The translations under genes were made by a program, and so were the position numbers. A stretch of DNA of 64,000 nucleotides, from positions 3,100,001 through 3,164,000 of the forward strand of contig JADKFS010000001.1 of NCBI GenBank assembly GCA_016717335.1, given 5' to 3'. Each line of letters begins with the position of its first letter. Position 1 is the first letter of the stretch. The notes beneath the pieces were generated by a model. The model ran no database searches, was not told the DNA's origin, and saw only the letters and a program-made list of their open reading frames with translations. This DNA comes from Candidatus Ribeiella danica. Its GTDB lineage: Bacteria; Chloroflexota; Chloroflexia; Chloroflexales; Roseiflexaceae. Shown here one piece after another: positions 40,816-48,975 of this stretch.

Positions 40816-43350
40816 CTACCCCGCCTTGGCCGCCTCGGCCCAGAACGCGTCGACCTTGGCCTTCAGCATGGCGTGCTCGCCCTTCTCCAGCTTGGGGTCC
40901 TCGGCCAGGATCTTCTGCGCCTCCAGGTTGGCGGCGTGCAGCAGCCGCGTGTCGGCCAGCTGCGCCACCTTGAGGTCGGGCGTGCCGCTCTGGCGCGTGC
41001 CGAAGAACTCGCCCGGCCCGCGCAGCTGCAGGTCGATCTCCGCCAGCTTGAAGCCGTCGCGGATCTGCTCCATCGCCTCCAGGCGCTGCTTGGTGACCTC
41101 ATTCTCTTTGTCGCTCACCAGGATGCAGTAGCTCTGGTGCACGCCGCGGCCGACGCGCCCGCGAAACTGGTGCAGCTGCGCCAGCCCGAAGCGCTCGGCC
41201 CCCTCGATCAGCATCGTCGTCGCGTTCGGCACGTCGATCCCGACCTCGATCACCGCCGTGGCCACCAGGATGTCGTGCTCGTGGTTGCGAAACGAGAGCA
41301 TGGCCTCGTCCTTCTCGCGCGGCAGCATCTTGCCGTGGATCAGCGTCACCCGCAGGTCCGGGAAGATCTCGCCCTGCAGCTTGGCGTACATCTCCTCGGC
41401 CGACGGCAGGTCGACCTTCTCGCTCTCGTCCACCAGCGGGCAGACCACGTAGGCCTGGCGGCCGCGGCCGATCTCTCTGCGCAGGTGCTTGTAGGCCTTG
41501 TCGCGCTCGCCCGAGACGATCCAGCGCGTCCGGATCTCCTGCCGGCCGGGCGGCAGCTCGTCCAGCACCGAGGTGTCCAGGTCGCCGTAGATCGTCAGCG
41601 TGAGCGTGCGCGGGATCGGCGTGGCGGTCATCACCAGCATGTGCGGGTTGAAGCCCTTGTCCTTCAGGCGCTGGCGCTGCTCGACCCCGAAGCGGTGCTG
41701 CTCGTCGACCACCACCAGCCCGAGCTGCGCGTAGCGCACGCTCTCGGTGATCAGCGCGTGCGTGCCGATGATCAGGTCGACCTCGCCGTTCGCGATCGCC
41801 GCCAGCACGCGCCGGCGCTCCTTCGCGCCCAGGCTGCCGGTCAGCAGCGCGACCCGCACGCCCTGGCCGTCCAGGTCGTCGTCTGGTGTCATGCCCAGCA
41901 GGCGCTTCAGCTCGTCGAGCTGCGCGCGCTGCTCGGCGTCGGCGGCCGGCGCGCCGCCGGCTGCAGTGTCGTTTGCCGGCTGGGGGCGCGGCACCCGCAC
42001 CTGCCCCAGCAGCGCGCGCAGCCCCTTGTAGTGCTGCTCGGCCAGGATCTCGGTCGGCGCCATGATCGCCGCCTGGAAGCCGCTCGCGATCGCCTGGATC
42101 GCCGTCGCGGCCGCCACCGCCGTCTTGCCGCTGCCGACATCGCCCTGCAGCAGGCGCGCCATCGGCGTCGGGCGCTGGATGTCGCGGAAGATCTCCTCCA
42201 GCGCGCGCACCTGCGCGCCGGTCAGGTCGAACGGCAGCTTCGCCAGGAACTCCTCGTGGACCGCCTGGTCGAACGCCATCGCGTAGCCGCGCTCGCCCTG
42301 CCAGAGCACCTTGCGCTGCAGCACGCCCAGCTGGATGAACAGGAACTCGTCGAAGGCCAGCCGCCGCCGGGCGCGCTCGAGCTGGTCCTTGTCGGCCGGG
42401 AAGTGCATCTGCTCCAGCGCCTGCCCGAGCGGCATCAGGTTGGCGCGCTCGCGCACCGTCGCCGGCAGGTAGTCCTCGACCATCGGCGCGGCGCGATCGA
42501 CCACGCGCTTGATGATCGCGCGGGCGTTGCGCTCGTACAGGCCCTTGGTCAGCGGGTGCACCGGCACCAGCCGGCCGGTATGGATCAGCTCGTCGTCGCT
42601 GAAGGGCTCCCAGTCCGGCCCGGTCATCTGGCGCAGCCCCTGGTACGACTCGACCTTGCCGCTCAGCACGACCTTCGTGCCGATGCCGAGCTGCTTGGCC
42701 AGCCATGGCTGGCGGAAGAACACCACCTTGAGCGAGCCGCTCGGGTCGCCGACCAGCACCTCGATCCCGTTCATGCCGCTGCGCGTGCCGAAGGTCCGGA
42801 TGTCACTCACCGTCGCAACGACTGTCTCGACCGCGCCGATCTGCAGGTCGCCGATCTGCTTCTGCGAGGTGTAGTCGTCGTAGCGGTGCGGGAAGTGGTA
42901 GAGCATGTCGAGGACCGTGCGCACGCCCAGGCGCTTGAACGACTGCGCCGTGACCTTGCCGACCCCCGGGATCTGGTCGATCGTGGTGGCGAGCGTGAGC
43001 GGCTTGACTTCCTGGGGCTTGGGGTTTGGGGCGCGAGCAGCCTTCGATGGCGCGGCGGCTGACGCTCCCTGTTCCCTGTCACCTGTTCCCTGTCCCCTGA
43101 AAAGTGTGCGCAGCCCCTCGATCGCGATGCCGACTCGCGCGCGGCGGGTGGTGATATCGAAGACGCTGTAGCCGGCCAGCAGCTCGAGCGCCTGCTGGAC
43201 CGGCACGTGCTGAAGCGCGCCGTTAGCCTCCAGCCGCCAGTTCGTCAGGAAGCGCTCCAGGCCGTCCGACGCCGCCATGTCGTCACAGCCGCGCTCCTGC
43301 TCGGCCCGCAGCACCTTGCCAAGTTGGATGATCTGCTCTTTGCCTTCCAT
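40816..43350 (-). CDS. recG: ATP-dependent DNA helicase RecG, with in-frame repeat insertion
   Basis: 844 residues against about 690 in E. coli. RecG rescues stalled forks by branch migration. Seen: HhH-like IDQIPGVGKVTAQSFKRLGV, the OB wedge domain, Walker A in LLQGDVGSGKTAVAAA, DEQHRFG (DExH), MTATPIPRTL and the C-terminal QFRGRVGRG. The extra length is an N-terminal helical region, the insert RGQGTGDREQG...NPKPQEVK (residues about 86-115), encoded by a repeat array, and an insert near PAANDTAAGGAPAADAEQ. It is the last gene of the asp23-fakA-fakB-fakB-recG group on the minus strand. Confidence 0.95.
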   Translation of the reverse strand: MEGKEQIIQLGKVLRAEQERGCDDMAASDGLERFLTNWRLEANGALQHVPVQQALELLAGYSVFDITTRRARVGIAIEGLRTLFRGQGTGDREQGASAAAPSKAARAPNPKPQEVKPLTLATTIDQIPGVGKVTAQSFKRLGVRTVLDMLYHFPHRYDDYTSQKQIGDLQIGAVETVVATVSDIRTFGTRSGMNGIEVLVGDPSGSLKVVFFRQPWLAKQLGIGTKVVLSGKVESYQGLRQMTGPDWEPFSDDELIHTGRLVPVHPLTKGLYERNARAIIKRVVDRAAPMVEDYLPATVRERANLMPLGQALEQMHFPADKDQLERARRRLAFDEFLFIQLGVLQRKVLWQGERGYAMAFDQAVHEEFLAKLPFDLTGAQVRALEEIFRDIQRPTPMARLLQGDVGSGKTAVAAATAIQAIASGFQAAIMAPTEILAEQHYKGLRALLGQVRVPRPQPANDTAAGGAPAADAEQRAQLDELKRLLGMTPDDDLDGQGVRVALLTGSLGAKERRRVLAAIANGEVDLIIGTHALITESVRYAQLGLVVVDEQHRFGVEQRQRLKDKGFNPHMLVMTATPIPRTLTLTIYGDLDTSVLDELPPGRQEIRTRWIVSGERDKAYKHLRREIGRGRQAYVVCPLVDESEKVDLPSAEEMYAKLQGEIFPDLRVTLIHGKMLPREKDEAMLSFRNHEHDILVATAVIEVGIDVPNATTMLIEGAERFGLAQLHQFRGRVGRGVHQSYCILVSDKENEVTKQRLEAMEQIRDGFKLAEIDLQLRGPGEFFGTRQSGTPDLKVAQLADTRLLHAANLEAQKILAEDPKLEKGEHAMLKAKVDAFWAEAAKAG
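43006..43095. repeat. Short-repeat array inside recG
   Basis: CTGGGGCTTGGGGTTTGGGG and CTCCCTGTTCCCTGTCACC/TGTTCCCTGTCCCC units encode the linker between the N-terminal helices and the HhH motif. About 90 bases, so in frame. The same unit types occur in the intergenic arrays at 26.4, 32.2 and 60.7 kb. Confidence 0.8.
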
Positions 43351-43362
43351 CTTTCAAAATTA

Positions 43363-43430
43363 TGAAGGAAGAAGGACGAAGGACGAAAGGCTCTGCTGGC
43401 TTCCTCCTTCCTCCTTCTTCCTTCATCCTT
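43363..43430. repeat. Inverted heptamer array (GAAGGAC/CTTCCTC)
   Basis: GAAGGAAGAAGGACGAAGGACG against CTTCCTCCTTCCTCCTTCTT: arms of a potential hairpin between the fakB gene and recG. Confidence 0.8.
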
Positions 43431-44262
43431 TCACCAGTCCAGCCAAACCTAATGCGCCCGGCCCAACGTGGGTGCCGAGCACGCCGCCGGCCTGGATCAC
43501 GTAGATCTGCTCGCGCGCCATCATGCCGGCCGCGGCGCACAGGTCGGCCAGCTGCTCGGCCGTGTCGCGCGTGGTGGTGTACAGCACCGCCAGGTCCTGC
43601 AGCGGCCCGCGCGACTGCATCAGCTCGACCATGCGCGGCGGCACGCGCTTCCATGTGCGCACCTGCTCGACCGGCTGCACCTCGGAGTCGCGCACCTCCA
43701 GGATCGGCTTGACGCTCAGCATCGTGCCGAGCAGCGCGCGCATCTTGCCGATCCGCCCGCCCTTCTCGAGGTAGCGCAGCGTCTGGAGCGCGACGTACAG
43801 CACCGCGCGCGGCCGCAGCGCCTCGACCAGCGCCACCGTCTCGTCGAGCGTCTTGCCGTCGCGGATGGCGCGCGCGGCCACCATCACCAGGAAGCCCATC
43901 GGCATCGTCGTCGTGCAGCTGTCGACGCAGGCGATCCGCGCGCCGTCGACCAGCTGCGCGGCCTGGCGGGCGGCGTTGTAGGTCCCGCTCAGGTTGGCCA
44001 CCAGGCTGATCGACAGGATCTCGCTGCCGCCGGCCGCCAGCCGGCGAAAGACCTCCTCGAACATGCCGACCGACGGCGCGGCGGTCTTCGGCGGCTCGGG
44101 GCTCTCGATCAGCCGGGCGTAGAACTCGTCCTTCGTGAAGTCGATCCCGTCGCGCAGCGTCTCGCGGCCGAACTGCGCCAGGACCGGGACGACTGTGATA
44201 TCGAGCTCGCGCACCAGCTCGTCCGGCATGTCGGCGGTGCTGTCTGTGACGATCTTGATCAC
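43423..44262 (-). CDS. DegV-family fatty-acid-binding protein (FakB) 1
   Basis: 279 residues. DegV fold, which holds one fatty acid for phosphorylation by FakA. Seen: the start IKIVTDSTADMPDEL, the TAAPSVGMFEEVF loop, SISLVANLSGTYNAARQAA and the C-terminal VLGTHVGPGALGLAGL (HxGPG). The start is GTG at 44262, after GAGGCTTTC. A second DegV gene and a FakA gene lie directly upstream on the same strand, which supports a fatty acid kinase system that feeds acyl-phosphate into phospholipids. Confidence 0.88.
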   Translation of the reverse strand: MIKIVTDSTADMPDELVRELDITVVPVLAQFGRETLRDGIDFTKDEFYARLIESPEPPKTAAPSVGMFEEVFRRLAAGGSEILSISLVANLSGTYNAARQAAQLVDGARIACVDSCTTTMPMGFLVMVAARAIRDGKTLDETVALVEALRPRAVLYVALQTLRYLEKGGRIGKMRALLGTMLSVKPILEVRDSEVQPVEQVRTWKRVPPRMVELMQSRGPLQDLAVLYTTTRDTAEQLADLCAAAGMMAREQIYVIQAGGVLGTHVGPGALGLAGLVKG

Positions 44263-44276
44263 GAAAGCCTCATTGC

Positions 44277-44360
44277 GGGTAGTCAGTAGTCGGTAGCCAG
44301 TATCATCGATTTTCGTCGCAGGGCGCTGGTACTGACTACTGATATCTGACTACTGGCTAC
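44277..44360. repeat. Inverted heptamer array (TAGTCAG/CTGACTA)
   Basis: GTAGTCAGTAGTCGGTAGCC on one side and TACTGACTACTGATATCTG, ACTACTGGCTACT on the other. It fills the gap between the two fakB genes. Confidence 0.82.
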
Positions 44361-45209
44361 TCAATCCAGTCCCTCGAACACCGCCACGCCCATCGCGCCC
44401 GGCCCCAGGTGCGCGCCGATGCTCGGGCCGAACTGCATGATCTGCACCTGGTCGCGCGGGAAGATCGGGTCGACCTTCTCGAGCAGCTTCTCGACATCCT
44501 CGGGCGTGGTCGCGTAGAGCGCGATCACCTCCTGCACGCGCGGGAAGTCCTCGATAAAGGTGTACAGCCCCTCGATCGCCTTGGCGCGCGTGCGCGTGCG
44601 CTCGTACGGCACGATCTCGCCCTCGTCGAGCAGCATCAGCGGCTTGATCCGCTGCATCGAGCCGACCACCGACGTCGCGAGCGAGAGCCGGCCGGTGTGC
44701 TCGAGGTACTCGATCGTGTCGACGAAGAAGACCACGTGGCAGTGCTGGATCAGCGTATTGATCAGCTGCGCGACCTCGGGCGGCGAGGCGCCGTCGCGCA
44801 CGGCATTGGCGGCGTGAATCGCCACCAGGCCCAGGCCCATCGAGGCCAGCTTGCTGTCGACGATCTCGATCCGCGTCGCCGACGCCGGCAGCCGGGTGCG
44901 CGCCTGCTGCGCCGAGCGGCAGGTCGTGCCCAGCCGGCTCGACAGGTGCAGCGAGAAGATGTAGTCGTGCTCGATCGCCAGCCGGCGGTACAGCTGCTCG
45001 AAGACGATCGGCGGCGGCGCCGAGGTCATGGCCTTCATCCGGCCATCCTGCATCCACTGATAGAACTGATCCGGCGTGATATCCAGGCCCGCTCGGAAGG
45101 TCTGATCGCCGACATGCAGATACATCGGCACGATCTCGATACCAAGCTCGTGAGCCAGCCCCAGCGGAATATCGGATGTACTGTCGGTGACGATCTTGAT
45201 GCTGGCCAT
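44361..45209 (-). CDS. DegV-family fatty-acid-binding protein (FakB) 2
   Basis: 282 residues. Same fold as the neighbouring gene: SIKIVTDSTSDIPLGLAHELG, TSAPPPIVFEQLY, FSLHLSSRLGTTCRSAQQA and the C-terminal IGAHLGPGAMGVAVFEG. The two FakB proteins differ enough to select different acyl chains (for example saturated and unsaturated, as in Firmicutes). GAGGAGGCCACGCG precedes the ATG at 45209. Confidence 0.88.
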   Translation of the reverse strand: MASIKIVTDSTSDIPLGLAHELGIEIVPMYLHVGDQTFRAGLDITPDQFYQWMQDGRMKAMTSAPPPIVFEQLYRRLAIEHDYIFSLHLSSRLGTTCRSAQQARTRLPASATRIEIVDSKLASMGLGLVAIHAANAVRDGASPPEVAQLINTLIQHCHVVFFVDTIEYLEHTGRLSLATSVVGSMQRIKPLMLLDEGEIVPYERTRTRAKAIEGLYTFIEDFPRVQEVIALYATTPEDVEKLLEKVDPIFPRDQVQIMQFGPSIGAHLGPGAMGVAVFEGLD

Positions 45210-45224
45210 CGCGTGGCCTCCTCT

Positions 45225-45388
45225 TAGAAAGAACAAAGAACAAAAGGCAAAGAACAAAGGGTGCCATGGCCGATCAGGCAGCTGTCTTGCCCCGCGATCT
45301 CTCGAAAGGGCAAAGAACAAAAGGCAATGAACCAAGAATGACACAGCGCGGCGCTGTTCCCTGTTCTTTGTGCTTTGTTCTCACCGTG
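45225..45388. repeat. Array with AAAGAACA/TGTTCTTT units
   Basis: AGAAAGAACAAAGAACAAAAGG, a second copy AAAGGGCAAAGAACAAAAGG, and CCTGTTCTTTGTGCTTTGTT facing it. Fills the gap between fakA and fakB. Confidence 0.78.
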
Positions 45389-47110
45389 CTACTCGGCCGA
45401 AAGAATATAGTCGTACAGCGGCTGCCCGCCCTCCCGGACCTCGATCTCCAGGTCGGCGAACCGCTCCCGGATGCGCTCGGCCAGCGACTCTGCGTCGTCG
45501 AGCGACACCGACTGGCCGTAGTAGATCGTCAGGATCTCGCGCTCGTCGAGCTTCATGCGGCCGAGCAGGTCGTCGATCACTGTGTCGCGCTGGTCGTCGG
45601 CCGCGACCAGGCTGCCGTCGAGCAGGCCGATCGTCTGCCCGGCGCGCACCGCCACGCCGTCGACCGAGGCGTCGCGCACGGCGCTGGTGATCTCGGCCGT
45701 GTGCGCGTGCTGCATCGCCGCGCCCATCACGCGCAGGTTCTCGGCCAGCCCGGCCTGGTAGTTGAACCCCAGCAGCGCGGCGATCCCCTGGGGCGCGGTC
45801 TTGGTCGGCAGCACCTCGATATGGCGGTCGCTCAGCCCGGCGGTCTGGCGCGCGGCCATGATCACGTTGCTGTTGTTCGGCAGCACGATCACGTCGCGCT
45901 GCGGCAGCCGCTCGATCGCCGCCAGCAGATCCTCGGTGCTCGGGTTCATCGTCTGCCCGCCCGCCACGACCTCGCCGGCGTGCAGGCTGCGGAAGATCTT
46001 GGCGAACCCCGGCCCCGGCGCCACCGCCACGATCCCCACGTGCGTGTCCAACGTTTCAACGTTCGGACGTTTCAACGCTTCAACGTTCGAGCGCTGGTGC
46101 AGCTCCTCGCGCTGCAGGTCCATATTGGCGATCTCGATCTGCTCGAGCGCGCCAAAGTCGATCGCGTAGTTGAGCGCGTCGCCCGGCCGCAGCAGGTGCA
46201 GGTGCACCTTGATCAGCAGCTCGTCGCCGACGATCACCGCCGACTGGCCCATCGCCGCGAGCGTCGCGCGGATCTGCTCGTACGGCATATCGCTGCCGCG
46301 CAGCAAGAAGTTGGTGCAGTACCCGAAGTCATCCGGCCCGTGGATATCTTCGAACGCGACCGCGGGCGGCAGTTCGGCCTGCTCGTACTCGACCGACTCG
46401 CCGCGGGCGTGGCGGAGCATGCCCTCGAGGATCAGAAACAGCCCCTCGCCGCCCGAGTCGACCACGCCGGCGTCGCGCAGCGTCTTGAGCAGCGTCGGCG
46501 TGCGGTCGACCGAGGCGCGCGCGCCGCGCACCGCCGCATCGAGCACGCTCAGCAGCGTGGCGTCGCGCTCTGCCAGCGCCGCGGTGGCGGCCTCGCTAGC
46601 CTCGCGCATGACCGTCAGCATCGTGCCCTCGACCGGCTTGATCACCGCGCGGTAGGCTGTCACGCCGGCCTGGGCCAGCGCGGCGGCCAGCTCCGGCGCG
46701 CCCATGCGCTCGCGGCCGTCCAGCCCCTGTGCGATGCCGCGCAGCACCTGGGAGAGAATAATGCCCGAGTTGCCGCGCCCGCGCATCATCGCCCAGTACC
46801 TGACCTTATCGGCCACTTCCGCGCACGACCGATCGGGTGCGACATCTTTGATCGCGCCGCTCAGCGTGAGCGACATATTTGTGCCCGTGTCGCCGTCGGG
46901 CACCGGAAAGACATTCAGCGCGTTGACCTGCGCGGCGTGCTGCTCGAGCCAGCGTGCCGCGGCCGTGAGCGCCGCCAGCAGCTGCGTGCCGTCCCACGCC
47001 AGCGTCGCCTGGTCGGCGGTTGAACCCAGCATGTCCTCCAACGGTCGGCTCCACAACCGAGTCGAGGTATGAGCGTCGAGCGTGGTCAGGTGGCACGCCC
47101 GGCGCAACAT
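45389..47110 (-). CDS. fakA: Fatty acid kinase catalytic subunit FakA (DhaL-type)
   Basis: 573 residues. The N-terminal DhaL (Dak2) kinase domain has ALNVFPVPDGDTGTNMSLT, MMRGRGNSGIILSQVLRG and AGVVDSGGEGL; the C-terminal DUF1949-like/DegV-related half includes VAVAPGPGFAKIF and IVLPNNSNVIMAA. FakA phosphorylates fatty acids bound to FakB. An octamer array (46049-46090) encodes HQRSNVEALKRPNVETLDTH in frame between the middle and C-terminal domains. The start at 47110 has GAGG right at the codon; MLGSTADQ (47032) is an alternative. It follows asp23 by 9 bases. Confidence 0.9.
   Translation of the reverse strand: MLRRACHLTTLDAHTSTRLWSRPLEDMLGSTADQATLAWDGTQLLAALTAAARWLEQHAAQVNALNVFPVPDGDTGTNMSLTLSGAIKDVAPDRSCAEVADKVRYWAMMRGRGNSGIILSQVLRGIAQGLDGRERMGAPELAAALAQAGVTAYRAVIKPVEGTMLTVMREASEAATAALAERDATLLSVLDAAVRGARASVDRTPTLLKTLRDAGVVDSGGEGLFLILEGMLRHARGESVEYEQAELPPAVAFEDIHGPDDFGYCTNFLLRGSDMPYEQIRATLAAMGQSAVIVGDELLIKVHLHLLRPGDALNYAIDFGALEQIEIANMDLQREELHQRSNVEALKRPNVETLDTHVGIVAVAPGPGFAKIFRSLHAGEVVAGGQTMNPSTEDLLAAIERLPQRDVIVLPNNSNVIMAARQTAGLSDRHIEVLPTKTAPQGIAALLGFNYQAGLAENLRVMGAAMQHAHTAEITSAVRDASVDGVAVRAGQTIGLLDGSLVAADDQRDTVIDDLLGRMKLDEREILTIYYGQSVSLDDAESLAERIRERFADLEIEVREGGQPLYDYILSAE
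46049..46090. repeat. Octamer array inside fakA
   Basis: CGTTTCAA CGTTCGGA CGTTTCAA CGCTTCAA CGTTCGA: five 8-bp units, adding about 14 codons in frame. Related units occur at 20.8 and 49.5 kb. Confidence 0.85.
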
Positions 47111-47119
47111 CCTCAGCTC

Positions 47120-47491
47120 TCAATCCTTCAACCCCTGGACGCGGACGTTGACGCGGGCCACCGGCATGCCGATCGCCCGCTCAACCGCGTAGCGCACGTT
47201 GTCCTGCACGTTGCGGGCGACCTCGCCAATGCGCGTGCCGTACTCGACCACAACATACAGGTCGATCTCGATCTGGTCATCCCCGATCCGCACCTCGACG
47301 CCGCGGTGCGCGTCGCGCTGGTGCAGGGCCAGCGCCACGCCCTCGCGGAACGTGTGCGGCGCCATGCCCACGACACCGTACGACTGCCCCACCGCGCGCG
47401 CGACGATGCTGGCGATTGCGCGCGGCGCAACCTCGATCTTGCCAGTCGGGAGCTGGCGCTGGTTGGGAAGCAGACTCTGCTGGCTCATCAT
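47120..47491 (-). CDS. Asp23/Gls24-family envelope stress protein
   Basis: 123 residues. Asp23 domain: GKIEVAPRAIASIVARAVGQSYGVVGM, then VRIGDDQIEIDLYVVVEYGTRIGEVARNVQDNVRYAVER and the C-terminal VNVRVQGL. In Firmicutes this gene (yloU) stands between rpmB and fakA (yloV), and the same arrangement is kept here, with rpmB divergent. The role is not well defined; linked to cell envelope homeostasis. No strong SD. Confidence 0.9.
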   Translation of the reverse strand: MMSQQSLLPNQRQLPTGKIEVAPRAIASIVARAVGQSYGVVGMAPHTFREGVALALHQRDAHRGVEVRIGDDQIEIDLYVVVEYGTRIGEVARNVQDNVRYAVERAIGMPVARVNVRVQGLKD

Positions 47492-47513
47492 TCAACGCTT
47501 GGACACGGCTGGT

Positions 47514-47542
47514 TTGCCAACCCGCCGTGAATATGGTATAGT
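47514..47542 (+). promoter_or_regulatory. Promoter of rpmB
   Basis: TTGCCA (47514-47519), 17-base spacer, TATAGT (47537-47542), 62 bases before the start codon. Confidence 0.72.
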
Positions 47543-47604
47543 CCTCGATCAGTGTTTCGTAAGCTCTCTTGTGATGCTCGGCGACCCGAGGAGGTTGTTC
47601 TACA

Positions 47605-47790
47605 ATGGCAAAGTGTCAGCTTTGTGGCAAAAGGCCCACCTTTGGAAACAATGTGAGTCACGCTCATAACCTTACGCGCCGCATGTGGAAGCCCAATATC
47701 CAGAAGGCGACACTCACGCTGGAAGGCGGCGTCTCGGTCCAGGTGAAGCTTTGCACCCAGTGTCTGCGGACGGCGAGTAAGTCGCGCTAG
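47605..47790 (+). CDS. rpmB: Ribosomal protein bL28
   Basis: 61 residues: MAKCQLCGKRPTFGNNVSHA, HNLTRRMWKPNIQ and VKLCTQCLRTASKSR. It is the zinc-binding (C+) form with CQLC and CTQC, so not the zinc-independent paralogue used in zinc shortage. GGAGG is placed 11 bases before the ATG. A good terminator follows. Confidence 0.97.
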   Translation: MAKCQLCGKRPTFGNNVSHAHNLTRRMWKPNIQKATLTLEGGVSVQVKLCTQCLRTASKSR

Positions 47791-47814
47791 CTGTGCCAGT
47801 GCCCCTTACTGAAG

Positions 47815-47843
47815 GCCAGGGTCCATTAGGGCTCTGGCTTTTT
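47815..47843 (+). terminator. Intrinsic terminator of rpmB
   Basis: GCCAGGGTCC (47815-47824) pairs with GGGCTCTGGC (47829-47838), including two G-U pairs, loop ATTA, followed by TTTTT. Confidence 0.85.
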
Positions 47844-48078
47844 CGTTGGCCTGGGTGGCTCGTTCTTTCGCAATCCCATCAGAGCGCCCGTCATTATATC
47901 CGATGGGGTTGCGCGGCGCAATACCCAATATTCAGCGCTTCTTAACTTTTCACTATCGTATGGCCTCGCCTTTTCGCGTGGTGCTGGAGGGCTCGTTTCT
48001 GGCGCGGTGATACGCTGGATCGCCCCAACAGAGCCGGCCAAGGGTTCAAGCGCACCGACAGCGCTCTATGCGAAACGG

Positions 48079-48891
48079 CTAGCCGCCGCTCAGAATGTAC
48101 CGCTCGATCGCCCACGCCACGCCGGCCTGCTCGACCGGCGGCAGGATCGCGTCGGCCAGCGCGCGCACGCTTGGGATAGCGTTGCCGATCGCCAGCCCCA
48201 GCCCGGCCCACGCGATCATCGGCAGGTCGTTCTCATGATCGCCGATCGCCACCACCTGCTCGCGCGGGATCTCCAGGCGCGCCGCCAGCCGCTCCAGCGC
48301 CGCGCCCTTGCTGATCCCCAGCGCGGTCAGCTCGCCGAACAGCGCGTGCGAGCGCACCACCGAGAGACTGCCGGCGAAGTGCTCGGCCAGCCGGGCCGTC
48401 TCCAGCTCGACCACCGGCGGGTCGGCGACGAACAGCAGCTTGGTCGGCGGCTGCGCGGCCACCAGCCCGGCCAGGTCCGGCTCGACCACCAGGTCGACAC
48501 CTTCGGGGTGCCAGGTCAGGTACATGTCGAGCTCCGGCCGGCGCTCGGCCACGCACAGGCGCTCGTCGATGTAGGCGAAGACGAAGATGTCACGGTCGCG
48601 CAGCAGGTCGACCGCCTCGGCCGCCAGATGGCCCGGCGTCACCTCGTGCTCGTAGATCTCGGCCGTGAGCGGGTCGCACACCATCGCGCCCTGGTAGCAG
48701 ATCAGCGGGTCGTGGATGTGCAGCCGCCGCGCGAAGGGGCGCGTCGCGCCGAACGTCCGCCCGGTCGCCAGCGTCACGCGCACCCCGCGCGCCTGCGCGG
48801 CCTCGATCGCGCGTGATACCGCCGGATCAATGTCGAGGCCCGGCCCGATCGTCGTTCCGTCGAGGTCGAGCGCGAGCAGCCTGTAGTTCAC
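48079..48891 (-). CDS. Cof-type HAD phosphatase
   Basis: 270 residues. HAD motifs: I LLALDLDGTTIG, II LATGRTF, III KGAALERLAARL, IV AIGDHENDLPMIAWAGLGLAIGNA. These cytoplasmic phosphatases act on sugar phosphates, flavin or pyridoxal phosphates. The start is GTG at 48891 behind AGGGGGATAT. It follows prmC on the same strand across a repeat array. Confidence 0.92.
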   Translation of the reverse strand: MNYRLLALDLDGTTIGPGLDIDPAVSRAIEAAQARGVRVTLATGRTFGATRPFARRLHIHDPLICYQGAMVCDPLTAEIYEHEVTPGHLAAEAVDLLRDRDIFVFAYIDERLCVAERRPELDMYLTWHPEGVDLVVEPDLAGLVAAQPPTKLLFVADPPVVELETARLAEHFAGSLSVVRSHALFGELTALGISKGAALERLAARLEIPREQVVAIGDHENDLPMIAWAGLGLAIGNAIPSVRALADAILPPVEQAGVAWAIERYILSGG

Positions 48892-48902
48892 ATATCCCCC
48901 TG

Positions 48903-48975
48903 GCGTGACAAGGTGACAAGGTGAGGGGGTGACAAGACGCTACCCTCTCACCTTGTCACCTTGTCACCTTGTCAT
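48903..48975. repeat. Inverted array GTGACAAG / CTTGTCAC
   Basis: GTGACAAGGTGACAAGGTGA on the left, TCACCTTGTCACCTTGTCAC on the right. The right arm runs into the prmC stop codon region and supplies its last codons. Confidence 0.85.

Noticed and set aside
47844..48078. Possible small minus-strand gene of 71 codons after rpmB
   Set aside because: No ribosome site, no recognisable motif, and it overlaps the rpmB terminator.
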